The position numbers and the translations under genes were made by a program. 19,448 bases of DNA from JAAXTX01 sp035560715 (GTDB lineage Bacteria; Patescibacteriota; Minisyncoccia; Moranbacterales; UBA1568): assembly GCA_035560715.1 (NCBI GenBank), contig DATMYW010000042.1:1-19448 (forward strand), given 5' to 3'. The notes beneath the pieces were generated by a model. That model saw only the letters and a list, made by a program, of their open reading frames with translations. It was not told where the DNA came from and did not search any database. Shown piece by piece: positions 13,740-19,448 of this stretch (its first letter is position 1; every line of letters starts with the position of its first letter).

Positions 13740-13768
13740 ATGATAGCACGGAATAAGAAAAATGTCAC
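13740..13768 (-). promoter_or_regulatory. Promoter of mnmA
   Basis: On the minus strand GTGACA (13768-13763) and TATCAT (13745-13740) are 17 bases apart, with an extended -10 TGC. The predicted start near 13733 gives a leader of about 15 bases with a weak ribosome-binding site (GAAGAAAG). Confidence 0.78.
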
Positions 13769-13775
13769 CGGAAAC

Positions 13776-13812
13776 AAAAGGACCCCTGAAACCATTGCAG
13801 TTCCAGGGGTCC
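13776..13812 (-). terminator. Terminator of cassette gene 1
   Basis: On the minus strand GGACCCCTGGAAC pairs with GTTTCAGGGGTCC (13 bp, one G-U pair, 7-base loop) and is followed by TTTTGTTT. It separates the unknown gene from the mnmA promoter. Confidence 0.9.
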
Positions 13813-13834
13813 AAGAGATAATCGACTGATGTAC

Positions 13835-14524
13835 TTAGGGTTGAAATACTACGTTGCCAGAACAAATGAACCGCGTTCCAACACCCCAAGGAACACTAGT
13901 ACGAGGTCTTCTGTCGCCAACCTCCCACTCACGACGGTTGTCATTGTTGTCATGCCAGTAAGCAGTCACCACGAACTCTTCTGCGTCCTTTCCTTTAACG
14001 TAAGAAAAGTTGTAGTTGTTCGATGTCTGCGTCTGCAGGATACCTATCGACCCAGACCACTGCGCATCAATAAGCGTCGCGATATCTTCGAGCGTCAAGA
14101 AGCGTTGTAAGCGTTGTCCCAAAAGCTCCGCTTGGATTATGGCGCTATTCGCTTCTTCCTTGAGCTCAAATGCGACATATATCCGCTTAAGAGAAGGCCA
14201 GAGCGTTGTCTCCACGATATCAAGATCGAAATGGTCCATTAAGGTGCTCCGAACACAGAGCCCCTTGCGGTTGCGGTACCATTCGTTTGCATTAAACGGC
14301 TCCGTCCTTGCCGGGAAAGTAAGCATCGCAACTGGACGAAGGAAATCGGTCTCCTTAAATCTCAGAAGATCTTTCCCGACGATTTCATGCGTCCCACGGA
14401 GGACGCCGAGGATCAGCGGATGATGAGGAAACTGTCCCAAACGAGTCAGGTCATCCTTCGTGTAGCCTGCCGCCTCAAGTGCGTTAGCAAGCTGATGCGT
14501 TTGCCCTTCTTTGTAGCTCGACAT
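13835..14524 (-). CDS. Cassette gene 1: unknown 229-residue protein
   Basis: I set the start at the ATG at 14524, which has AAGGAG 6 bases upstream; an ATG ten codons earlier lies inside the leader palindrome and is rejected. The protein is soluble. It opens with a helical domain (QTHQLANALEAAGYTKDDLT, then RLGQFPHHPLILGVLRGTHE) and ends in a beta-like part rich in Trp, Asn and Arg (YNFSYVKGKDAEEFVVTAYW, then NNDNRREWEVGDRRP). From memory, the 'LANALEAAGyT.dDlT.LGQ' opening recurs in many short unknown proteins of Patescibacteria; I cannot verify this here and know no function. The gene forms a self-contained cassette with its own promoter, structured leader and terminator, next to a second cassette with the same leader. 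Confidence 0.72.
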   Translation of the reverse strand: MSSYKEGQTHQLANALEAAGYTKDDLTRLGQFPHHPLILGVLRGTHEIVGKDLLRFKETDFLRPVAMLTFPARTEPFNANEWYRNRKGLCVRSTLMDHFDLDIVETTLWPSLKRIYVAFELKEEANSAIIQAELLGQRLQRFLTLEDIATLIDAQWSGSIGILQTQTSNNYNFSYVKGKDAEEFVVTAYWHDNNDNRREWEVGDRRPRTSVPWGVGTRFICSGNVVFQP

Positions 14525-14539
14525 GTCGATCTCCTTTTT

Positions 14540-14639
14540 TGGCACATGTGCCATATTTGCCAGTGGACTCCGATCGGAAATCGATCGGCGGTCATAGCCA
14601 CGAACACTGAATCGATTTCAGGACTTGTGGCTACGACCG
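14540..14639 (-). promoter_or_regulatory. Structured leader RNA of cassette gene 1
   Basis: In transcript order: hairpin A (14639-14589, 13-bp stem CGGTCGTAGCCAC / GTGGCTATGACCG with one G-U pair, and an inner CTGAA / TTCAG stem); hairpin B (14588-14570, CCGATCG-ATTTC-CGATCGG); a single-stranded stretch AGTCCACTGGCAAATA; then hairpin C (14553-14540, palindrome TGGCACATGTGCCA) just before the AAGGAG ribosome-binding site. Forty-seven bases (14554-14600) are identical to the leader of cassette gene 2. A cis-acting RNA element is the simplest reading; its ligand or partner is unknown. Confidence 0.68.
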
Positions 14640-14676
14640 TCTGTCGTCTGTTTGTGAAGAGACAATCCGACTGGAG

Positions 14677-14705
14677 ATACTAGCTATTTTCCAGCATCCT
14701 GTCAA
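14677..14705 (-). promoter_or_regulatory. Promoter of cassette gene 1
   Basis: A perfect TTGACA (14705-14700) and TAGTAT (14682-14677) are 17 bases apart on the minus strand. The start near 14670 gives a leader of about 146 bases. Confidence 0.78.
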
Positions 14706-14770
14706 AGGTCAGCCGTGTCACCAGGCAGAGGACCCACCGATGTTTATGCCTGAGTTGTCTGACCGAATAT

Positions 14771-14823
14771 ATAAAAGCCCCCTGCGCTTTTTCACGTTTT
14801 TTGTGAAAGTGAGCGCAAAGGGC
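14771..14823 (-). terminator. Terminator of cassette gene 2
   Basis: On the minus strand GCCCTTTGCGCT pairs with AGCGCAGGGGGC (12 bp, two G-U pairs); inside it TTTCAC pairs with GTGAAA. TTTTATAT follows. It begins 7 bases after the stop at 14830. Confidence 0.85.
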
Positions 14824-14829
14824 AGAGGG

Positions 14830-15492
14830 TCAAGGAACAGGAATCGAGGCCTGGGGGCAGGACGCTACTTGCGCAGTCCCGCAATAACACGACCTGTTAA
14901 ACCAACCGCGGGCGTCACTGCCGACGTCGACACACGGCTGGCCGTCCCAGCGGTCGAAGACCAAAAAACACCACGCTCCGCTGGCATCCTTCCAGTGAGC
15001 GCCGTTCGGATGGTTGTCCGCGAATAGCGGATCAGCCGCATTCGCGGCAATCACCGCGCGGGGATCGTTCTCGAGACCACGACGAGCGAGCGCTTTCTCG
15101 AGATCATCGTCGCTCATAAATCCCGGACGAGTATATTCCCACAGCTCCGGATAGAAGAACACGACGTCGACTTCGTCGTCGCCGCCAAACGGCATACCGT
15201 TCATGACCCCGTCATCCGTATGCTGCTTGCGGCCGGTCGCCGCCAATGCCGCCCGTGAACTGAGACGCCTGTTAACCTTCGTGCGACGAACGATGAGATT
15301 ACTAAACATTTCGACACGTCGCCGAAAAGCGGCGAACTGTTCGTCGGCGAGTTCAGACTGGCCGAGTGCCCGCTGGGCTGCTGCGGCGTCGAACTCATTG
15401 ACATGTTTTTCCAGAAGGGCGCGGTAGTTCGCGACCGCTTCGTCGATCTGCCTTTGCGTCATCTCTTTGGATGGGGTCATGTTTTTTGACAT
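14830..15492 (-). CDS. Cassette gene 2: unknown 220-residue protein
   Basis: The ATG at 15492 is preceded by GGGAG at 8 bases. The N-terminal half is helical (DEAVANYRALLEKHVNEFDA, ALGQSELADEQFAAFRRRVE); the middle has GDDEVDVVFFYPELWEY and SDDDLEKALARRGLENDPRA; the end has PNGAHWKDASGAWCFLVFDR. From memory this layout (helical start, DEV.VVFF, SDDDLEk.l..RGL, HWKD..G.WC) recurs in unknown Patescibacteria proteins, but I cannot check that. The last 20 residues (SCYCGTAQVASCPQASIPVP) look unlike the rest, and the +1 frame gives RVIAGLRK followed by a stop at 14865, which may be the ancestral end. The gene has its own promoter, leader and terminator. Not related in sequence to cassette gene 1 as far as I can see. 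Confidence 0.7.
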   Translation of the reverse strand: MSKNMTPSKEMTQRQIDEAVANYRALLEKHVNEFDAAAAQRALGQSELADEQFAAFRRRVEMFSNLIVRRTKVNRRLSSRAALAATGRKQHTDDGVMNGMPFGGDDEVDVVFFYPELWEYTRPGFMSDDDLEKALARRGLENDPRAVIAANAADPLFADNHPNGAHWKDASGAWCFLVFDRWDGQPCVDVGSDARGWFNRSCYCGTAQVASCPQASIPVP

Positions 15493-15506
15493 GGCGTCAT
15501 CTCCCG

Positions 15507-15592
15507 TATTTGCCAGTGGACTCCGATCGGAAATCGATCGGCGGTCATAGCCAGAAATCCTGAAAATGGTTCAGAACTCATGGCTATGACCG
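15507..15592 (-). promoter_or_regulatory. Structured leader RNA of cassette gene 2
   Basis: Hairpin A (15592-15542, perfect 12-bp stem CGGTCATAGCCA / TGGCTATGACCG, inner CTGAA-N5-TTCAG stem) is 51 bases, the same length as in leader 1. Hairpin B (15541-15523) is identical to leader 1, and so is the AGTCCACTGGCAAATA stretch after it. Hairpin C of leader 1 is absent and GGGAG follows instead. Where leader 1 has a G-U pair in stem A this copy has A-U. The inner-stem apical loop differs (CCATT against ATCGA) while the stem is kept. Confidence 0.68.
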
Positions 15593-15680
15593 AACGACGA
15601 GAAAAACCATACGTCGAGCCTCTTTCGGCTGCGACACAATCGCAAGCATCACGGAATTGTTTTCAAGATACTGAAGAATC

Positions 15681-15709
15681 ATTGTGGCACATTTTTTAGA
15701 TTCTGTCAA
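15681..15709 (-). promoter_or_regulatory. Promoter of cassette gene 2
   Basis: A perfect TTGACA (15709-15704) and CACAAT (15686-15681) are 17 bases apart on the minus strand. The predicted leader is about 180 bases; its first 80 bases hold two further small hairpins (TGCGA-TTGTG-TCGCA and AGCC-GAAAGA-GGCT) not seen in leader 1. Confidence 0.65.
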
Positions 15710-15757
15710 ATCTACAGGCTAGAATTCGAATGTGATACGTTTTTGCAAAAAAAACGC

Positions 15758-16765
15758 TTATAGCCTGTTCACCACTGAACGTTTTGTCTCCGGCCCGACC
15801 AAAGTGAGAAACTCCGAAATGATCCGTTTCACCTCGGCAGTATCCCTCGCGTCCATAAGGACGATCCGGAGGTCCTTCGCGTTATCGAAACCTCCGACAT
15901 ACGCCTTGGAGAACTTTCGCATCACGTCGAAGCGGTGGCCTTCGCCGTAGAACTGTTCGAACAGTTTCAAATGCTCGACGAGCGCGAGGAGTTTTTCTTC
16001 CACGCGGATGTCATTCTTGCGCGCATTGAACACCCAGGGATTGCCGAGTGCGGCGCGACCGATCATGATCCCGTCCGCGCCGGTCTCCTTCGCCTTCGCC
16101 CTGCCGTCCGCGAGATCGATAACGTCACCGTTGCCGATTATAAGAACTCCCGTCCCCTTCGCCATCTCGACCGCACGGGCTATGCGATCCCAGTGCGCCG
16201 GCACGAGCGACATTTCCTTGCGCGTCCGCGCATGCACGGTAATGGCAGCAGGCGTTACGGAGAGAAGTTCAGGGATCCAGGTCTCGAGCTCGTCACGATT
16301 CCAGCCGATCCGCGTTTTCACTGAAACCGGAATCGGATGATGATGGGAGGCCACGCCTTCCTTCGCCGCGATGATGATTTCTTTGGCAAGGGTCGGATCC
16401 TGAATAAGAGCCGCGCCGGCGCCTTGCTTGTTAATCGCCTTGTCGGGACATCCCATATTGATATCCACCCCGTCGAATCCGAGATCGGCGATCAGATATG
16501 CCGCCTGCCGCATCTTCTCGGGCGACGCGGAAAAGAGCTGCGCCACGATCGGTCGCTCGGTCTCGCCATCATATTCGAGCTTCGGCAAAAGCGCCCGGAG
16601 CCCGTCCGGATGCATCAATCCGTCCGCGGACACGAACTCGGTCCACATGATGTCCGGCTTCCCATGCCGCGTAAGCATCGTCCGAAACGGAAAATCCGTC
16701 ACATCATCCATCGGCGCCAGCGCGAAAAACGGTTTCTTCAGTTGTTTCCAGAATCCCTTATCCAT
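15758..16765 (-). CDS. dus: tRNA-dihydrouridine synthase
   Basis: A 335-residue FMN-dependent enzyme reducing specific uridines in tRNA D-loops. The N-terminus PFFALAPMDDVTDFPFR is the FMN-binding strand of the Dus TIM barrel; INMGCPDKAINKQGAGAAL holds the catalytic cysteine; SVKTRIGW, ITVHARTRKEM and LIIGNGDV supply flavin and substrate contacts, and GIMIGRAALGNPWVF closes the phosphate-binding site. The C-terminal helical domain is present. Which Dus subfamily applies is not clear. The -10 box is 6 bases from the ATG with no ribosome-binding site, suggesting a leaderless mRNA. A diverged copy of its first 49 codons and promoter lies 991 bp upstream, with a regulator gene between. Confidence 0.93.
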   Translation of the reverse strand: MDKGFWKQLKKPFFALAPMDDVTDFPFRTMLTRHGKPDIMWTEFVSADGLMHPDGLRALLPKLEYDGETERPIVAQLFSASPEKMRQAAYLIADLGFDGVDINMGCPDKAINKQGAGAALIQDPTLAKEIIIAAKEGVASHHHPIPVSVKTRIGWNRDELETWIPELLSVTPAAITVHARTRKEMSLVPAHWDRIARAVEMAKGTGVLIIGNGDVIDLADGRAKAKETGADGIMIGRAALGNPWVFNARKNDIRVEEKLLALVEHLKLFEQFYGEGHRFDVMRKFSKAYVGGFDNAKDLRIVLMDARDTAEVKRIISEFLTLVGPETKRSVVNRL

Positions 16766-16806
16766 ACCGACATCGTACCGGCACCATCCGAAAGAGGCAA
16801 GATGTC
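16616..16806 (-). repeat. dus 5' end, direct-repeat copy 1 (intact gene)
   Basis: This segment, covering the dus promoter and first 49 codons, recurs at 17607-17797 in the same orientation. By hand I count about 121 identical bases of 145 in the coding part. Promoter boxes and their spacing are kept in both. Confidence 0.85.
16772..16800 (-). promoter_or_regulatory. Promoter of dus, leaderless type
   Basis: TTGCCT (16800-16795) and TACGAT (16777-16772) are 17 bases apart on the minus strand. Six bases separate the -10 box from the ATG, so the predicted start falls at or next to the A of ATG. Confidence 0.75.
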
Positions 16807-16827
16807 CGATTCATGTCCTCGAATCCC

Positions 16828-16864
16828 AAAAAATGGTCCGTGCGCGATGGCGACACGGACCATT
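16828..16864 (-). terminator. Terminator of the XRE-type regulator gene
   Basis: On the minus strand AATGGTCCGTG pairs perfectly with CACGGACCATT (11 bp) around an 11-base loop, followed by TTTTTGGG. It lies 12 bases after the stop at 16876 and isolates dus from upstream transcription. Confidence 0.92.
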
Positions 16865-16875
16865 CATATCTACCG

Positions 16876-17487
16876 TCAGACCGACGGCGAATTCCCATTC
16901 GGAAGATATTTCTCCGCGAGCCAGCCGTAGATTTCCCGTCGACGTTCATTCGGGGTCAGCAAATCCAAAGGACTGACTCCGAGCACGGACGCGACGGGAA
17001 AGATATGCCAAAGCGGATACGTATCACATTTGTCCTCATATCGGTAATGAGACATGAGGGAGATATGATTGCCGGCAAGACGCACCAGTTCGCTGGGATA
17101 CATGCCACGACGACACCGTTCTCTTCGAAGGTTTGTGCGAAGGACCTGCTCATATTCGATATCGTAATGGACTTCGGTCGTCCCTATTTGGATATCGTCT
17201 CGACGGATCGATGCGTCTGAAAGCATTTCTCGCAACTCATCTTGCGAACAGAGCAGTTCGACGATATGAATGCGAAAAAATTCGGCAGCGGCTCGCAGGA
17301 ACCGGAATGACGGGAAAGCACCTTTCGTTCGGTACTTCCATAACGTCCTCCTCGCTACCATGGTACTCGCGGCGAACGTATCAAGGACAAGGCCCTCCTT
17401 CGCACGCCCCTCATACAAATCCATGACGTTACCCATGGCGATCTTATGTCGATGTTCAAGCAGCATCTTCTTCGATATTTCATTCAT
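16876..17487 (-). CDS. XRE-type repressor-like regulator with two helix-turn-helix regions
   Basis: A 203-residue protein. The first helix-turn-helix-like region is about 35-80 (LDTFAASTMVARRTLWKYRT, then FPSFRFLRAAAEFFRIHIVE); the second, about 114-178, has a clearer XRE layout (VLRTNLRRERCRRGMYPSEL, then LAGNHISLMSHYRYED and VASVLGVSPLDLL). Repressors of phages and integrated elements often look like this. Its ATG overlaps the stop of the truncated dus ORF in ATGA, so it is probably translated by coupling from a message started at the duplicated dus promoter; it has no ribosome-binding site of its own. The longer in-frame opening upstream overlaps the dus fragment and is rejected. The target is unknown; a relic of an element integrated at dus is my preferred explanation. 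Confidence 0.72.
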   Translation of the reverse strand: MNEISKKMLLEHRHKIAMGNVMDLYEGRAKEGLVLDTFAASTMVARRTLWKYRTKGAFPSFRFLRAAAEFFRIHIVELLCSQDELREMLSDASIRRDDIQIGTTEVHYDIEYEQVLRTNLRRERCRRGMYPSELVRLAGNHISLMSHYRYEDKCDTYPLWHIFPVASVLGVSPLDLLTPNERRREIYGWLAEKYLPNGNSPSV

Positions 17488-17756
17488 GAATGGAATTCTT
17501 GGGTTGTTGGAAATGAACTCCTGGCTACCATACCTGCCATCATGACAGACGTCAACCCCATCGACACGCCCGCGTCCGCCGCGGGGATTTCCGTCCCCGG
17601 TTCGATACACCCGTCCGCGGACACGAATTCGGTCCACATGATGTCCGGCTTCCCATGCCGCGCGAGCATGGTCCGGAACGGGAAATCGGTCACGTCGTCC
17701 ATCGGCGCGACGGCAAAAAAAGGCCTTTTCAATTGTTCCCAGAAGTTCTCTTCCAT
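17484..17756 (-). pseudogene. Truncated dus copy fused to an unrelated tail
   Basis: The first 49 of 90 codons match the neighbouring Dus at 42 of 49 residues (MEENFWEQLKRPFFAVAPMD and onward to WTEFVSADG), then the reading turns into 41 unrelated residues (CIEPGTEIPAADAGVSMGLT to QEFHS). The catalytic cysteine and the rest of the barrel are missing, so it cannot be an active Dus. Many of the differences from dus are silent, meaning the segment evolved as coding before or after duplication. It keeps a promoter like that of dus, and its stop overlaps the regulator's start (ATGA), so it may now serve only as a translated leader for the regulator. Confidence 0.8.
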
Positions 17757-17797
17757 GAGGGAATCGTAGCGGGCCAGAAAGAAAGAAGCAAGATGGT
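17607..17797 (-). repeat. dus 5' end, direct-repeat copy 2 (truncated)
   Basis: Partner of 16616-16806, in the same orientation and offset by 991 bp. Homology fades inside codon 50 on one side and just past the -35 box on the other. Confidence 0.85.
17763..17791 (-). promoter_or_regulatory. Duplicated dus-type promoter, leaderless type
   Basis: TTGCTT (17791-17786) and TACGAT (17768-17763) are 17 bases apart, with 6 bases to the ATG, exactly as at dus. Confidence 0.7.
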
Positions 17798-17804
17798 CGG
17801 AAAA

Positions 17805-18569
17805 TCAGGCGCCGATCCGGACGATTTCCTTCTGCACTTTCCCCGTGATCCGCATGACCATCCCGTTGTCGATATAGAAATCGATCTCGCTGCGGGCCCC
17901 GAGTTCGCCCGAAACATAGATGCCGGGCTCGATCGTATAGCCGAGGTTCGTCTTCAGGGGCACCTTTCCTTTCCGATTCAAGGGTTCGAAACTGCCGTGC
18001 GGCGAACGGAACCCGATGGAATGTCCGGTACCGTGTTTGCTTTCGAAACCGGCCGAAACCAGCACCCGGTCGGCCTCAGCATGCGCCTCGATTCCGGTCA
18101 CGATCGTCCCCGCTTTCAGATTCTTTCGGATGAGGCGAACGCAGGCATCCCTCGACCGGACGACGATTCCGAAGATTTCCTCGAATCGTTTCGGGATCTT
18201 CTTCCCGTAATACCCCATCCACGTGATATCGGCGAACGGTGAATTGGATGTCTTGAGCCTCGCCCAGACATCGATGAGAACGGGCGATTCCGGTTTGATC
18301 TTCTTTGAGCGCTTCTCCGGGAAATGATGGATGATCGCCGTGTTCTCCCGAAACGCGACGATAGGCGGCCGATCGGATACGAGCCCATGATATTCATACC
18401 GCCCGAGAATGAACTCCCGTACCTCATACTCGGTCACATCCCCGTTCCGCGCGATATATTCGAACGCCTCCAGCACGATCGCGTGCAGCAACTTCACCGC
18501 CTTCTTATGCTTTTCGATCTGTTCCGGCGTCCACGTATTCCGAAGGCGTTTTTCGACTGCTGGCTTCAT
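17805..18569 (-). CDS. M24-family metallopeptidase (Xaa-Pro aminopeptidase-like)
   Basis: A 254-residue cytosolic enzyme with the pita-bread fold of methionine and Xaa-Pro aminopeptidases. All five metal ligands are visible: D100 in VLIDVWARL, D114 in FADITWMG, H183 in HGTGHSIGF, E214 in YTIEPGIYV and E228 in RSEIDFYI. It lacks the N-terminal creatinase domain of typical PepP/PepQ proteins; only a helical lead-in (KKAVKLLHAIVLEAFEYIAR) precedes the catalytic part. The HGTGHSIGF motif followed by RSPHGS fits the Xaa-Pro group better than methionine aminopeptidase. Its ATG overlaps the stop of the TrmB-type gene in ATGA, so the two are co-translated, and the regulator may control this peptidase. 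Confidence 0.83.
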   Translation of the reverse strand: MKPAVEKRLRNTWTPEQIEKHKKAVKLLHAIVLEAFEYIARNGDVTEYEVREFILGRYEYHGLVSDRPPIVAFRENTAIIHHFPEKRSKKIKPESPVLIDVWARLKTSNSPFADITWMGYYGKKIPKRFEEIFGIVVRSRDACVRLIRKNLKAGTIVTGIEAHAEADRVLVSAGFESKHGTGHSIGFRSPHGSFEPLNRKGKVPLKTNLGYTIEPGIYVSGELGARSEIDFYIDNGMVMRITGKVQKEIVRIGA

Positions 18570-19315
18570 ACGTTTTTCCAGATAAATTTCAGGAATCGAC
18601 GCTGCATGTCAGCGATCGCACGGTCGGTGATGATGACCGCGACGAGGTTTTCGAACGACACGAGAAACAGACGGTCCCCTGTCACCAGGAGATCGGATTC
18701 GAACCGGAGCTCCTCGGGAAGCACCTTCTGCTTCACGAATGATTCGTATTTCTTCATCCACCTCCGGTCCGTTTCCACCTCCGGCCGCTCGATGAGATCA
18801 TAGAGCGTCACGCCGCTCGCCTTCAACTGAATCAGAAGCTCATGATTCTCTTCCTTGGTGAAAACGGTAAAGAAATGATCAAGCGAGAACATCGTATAGA
18901 CGTCCTGATTGGTATCGACCATCTCCCGATACGCTTCCAGGATTCGCTCCTTGCCCTCATAGAACGTCACCTGCGGCTTACGGAACGATTTCGAATAGAG
19001 CGCCTCGAGTTCGGGTATTACAGCTTCCACGCTGGCCCGTTTCCGATCCAGCTCGCGCTTCTCCTTCTCGAACGAGGACAGGAGTTTCTTTGGGCTTGCC
19101 GCCGCATACTCCACACGCTTTCCTTTCACGGTCTGATAGAGGAAGTCCCGACCAAGCAGCTCCTCAAGATACTGGTACAGACTCGTCCGTTTGAGTCCTG
19201 ACTTGCGAGCGATAGCCGATACGTTCCCTTTTCCGATCGCCAAAATCGCGAGGTAGACGGCAATCGCCTTCTCACTCAGTCCGGTCTTCAGGAGTTTTTT
19301 CTCAAGTTCTTCCAT
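18566..19315 (-). CDS. TrmB-type winged-helix transcription regulator, second copy
   Basis: A 249-residue protein. The winged helix is at about 5-75: LLKTGLSEKAIAVYLAILAI, then NVSAIARKSGLKRTSLYQYL with the recognition helix, and the wing around YQTVKGKRVEYAA. A coiled-coil stretch (about 78-105, KEKRELDRKRASVEAVIPEL) and a C-terminal effector-like part (QVTFYEGKERILEAYREMVD onward) follow the same layout as the regulator at 5786-6574, though the two are clearly diverged. The start is the ATG at 19315, 6 bases after a consensus -10 box; an in-frame TTG five codons upstream lies inside that promoter and is rejected. It overlaps the M24 peptidase gene by ATGA. Probably autoregulatory. Confidence 0.83.
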   Translation of the reverse strand: MEELEKKLLKTGLSEKAIAVYLAILAIGKGNVSAIARKSGLKRTSLYQYLEELLGRDFLYQTVKGKRVEYAAASPKKLLSSFEKEKRELDRKRASVEAVIPELEALYSKSFRKPQVTFYEGKERILEAYREMVDTNQDVYTMFSLDHFFTVFTKEENHELLIQLKASGVTLYDLIERPEVETDRRWMKKYESFVKQKVLPEELRFESDLLVTGDRLFLVSFENLVAVIITDRAIADMQRRFLKFIWKNV

Positions 19316-19321
19316 GTTTCC

Positions 19322-19350
19322 AGTATACAAGAATGTTCATAGAGTGTCAA
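19322..19350 (-). promoter_or_regulatory. Consensus promoter of the TrmB-peptidase operon, leaderless type
   Basis: A perfect TTGACA (19350-19345) and TATACT (19327-19322) are 17 bases apart on the minus strand; six bases (GGAAAC) separate the -10 box from the ATG. Confidence 0.88.
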
Positions 19351-19411
19351 TATATTTCGTCACTTTTTCATTTCGCTTTCTTACAGTTTGCTTTATTATA
19401 AGTAATCTTTT

Positions 19412-19426
19412 GACAATCTTGTTGTC
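19412..19426. promoter_or_regulatory. Short inverted repeat upstream of the TrmB-peptidase operon
   Basis: GACAA-TCTTG-TTGTC is a 5-bp inverted repeat about 60 bp upstream of the -35 box in an AT-rich stretch. Its half-site resembles TTGTCA/TGACAA of the repeat at 5718-5742, but the arrangement is reversed. Weak. Confidence 0.25.
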
Positions 19427-19448
19427 GCTAGTTTTCAATGGAATATCA

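Noticed and set aside
13719..13889. Longer mnmA reading frame with 57 extra N-terminal residues
   Set aside because: The extra part covers the mnmA promoter and the upstream gene's terminator; family alignment starts at MKIAMLISGG.
15584..15649. 21-codon ORF in the leader of cassette gene 2, ending inside hairpin A
   Set aside because: It could be an attenuator-type leader peptide, but it has no ribosome-binding site, and the sister leader has no matching ORF with a normal start codon.
15715..15757. T-run after dus (GCGTTTTTTTTGC) as a terminator
   Set aside because: The possible stem is almost only A-T pairs (CGTTTTT / AAAAACG) with no GC-rich part, so I do not call it.
17488..17637. Extended N-terminus of the XRE-type regulator
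   Set aside because: It is Gly/Arg-rich out-of-frame translation of the dus remnant; the ATG at 17487 in the ATGA overlap is the natural start.
1..19448. tRNA, rRNA or CRISPR arrays
   Set aside because: I saw no cloverleaf-like gene, no rRNA motif, and no spaced direct repeats with unique spacers; the 7-bp arrays are contiguous and degenerate, unlike CRISPR.
1..19448. Alternative genetic code (TGA as glycine, as in some CPR lineages)
   Set aside because: TGA ends several well-defined genes at the expected length, including lgt, mutY and the HAD phosphatase.

Overview
The window is 19.4 kb of bacterial chromosome, fairly GC-rich, with almost every gene on the minus strand. TGA is used as a normal stop. 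Gene content is a mix of housekeeping genes (lgt, mutY, mnmA, a tRNA-dihydrouridine synthase), two TrmB-type regulators, small membrane proteins and short proteins of unknown function. Together with very compact promoters and several apparently leaderless mRNAs, this suggests a Candidatus Patescibacteria (CPR) type genome. That assignment is an inference from gene style, as there is no rRNA or other marker here.

Layout. 1-1307: an operon of a HAD phosphatase, a 44-residue membrane peptide and a VanZ-like protein cut by the window edge. 1361-3366: an EamA-type transporter followed by an exported clan GH-A glycosidase. 3482-4063: an unknown protein. 4131-4274: REP-like hairpins and a terminator. 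4296-5639: an operon of three small membrane proteins, diverging from a TrmB-type regulator (5786-6574) across a back-to-back promoter pair with an inverted repeat. 6624-9151: two paralogous membrane-anchored lysozyme-like proteins with four conserved cysteines, plus an exported thioredoxin-like protein. 9254-11159: an AI-2E family permease and lgt. 11471-13718: mutY and mnmA, with degenerate 7-bp repeat arrays between them and inside mutY. 13776-15709: two single-gene cassettes (promoter, structured leader, unknown ORF, terminator) whose leaders share an identical 47-nt block. 15758-17797: dus, an XRE-type regulator and a truncated second copy of the dus 5' end. 17805-19350: a TrmB-type regulator overlapping an M24 metallopeptidase.

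Main points. (1) The two cassettes at 13.8-15.7 kb carry a common RNA-like leader, with a G-U to A-U change that preserves pairing, in front of unrelated proteins; this is the best candidate for an undescribed regulatory element. (2) The membrane-protein gene at 4488-5147 ends just after an A AAA AAG heptamer in the correct phase, and the -1 frame continues for 24 codons that appear to complete a C-terminal domain; this suggests programmed -1 frameshifting or a one-base lesion. (3) The dus 5' end, promoter included, is duplicated at about 83% identity around a repressor-like gene, as expected of an element integrated at dus. (4) Degenerate heptamer arrays have entered mutY in frame. Only the sequence was inspected; family names come from recognised motifs, not from searches.
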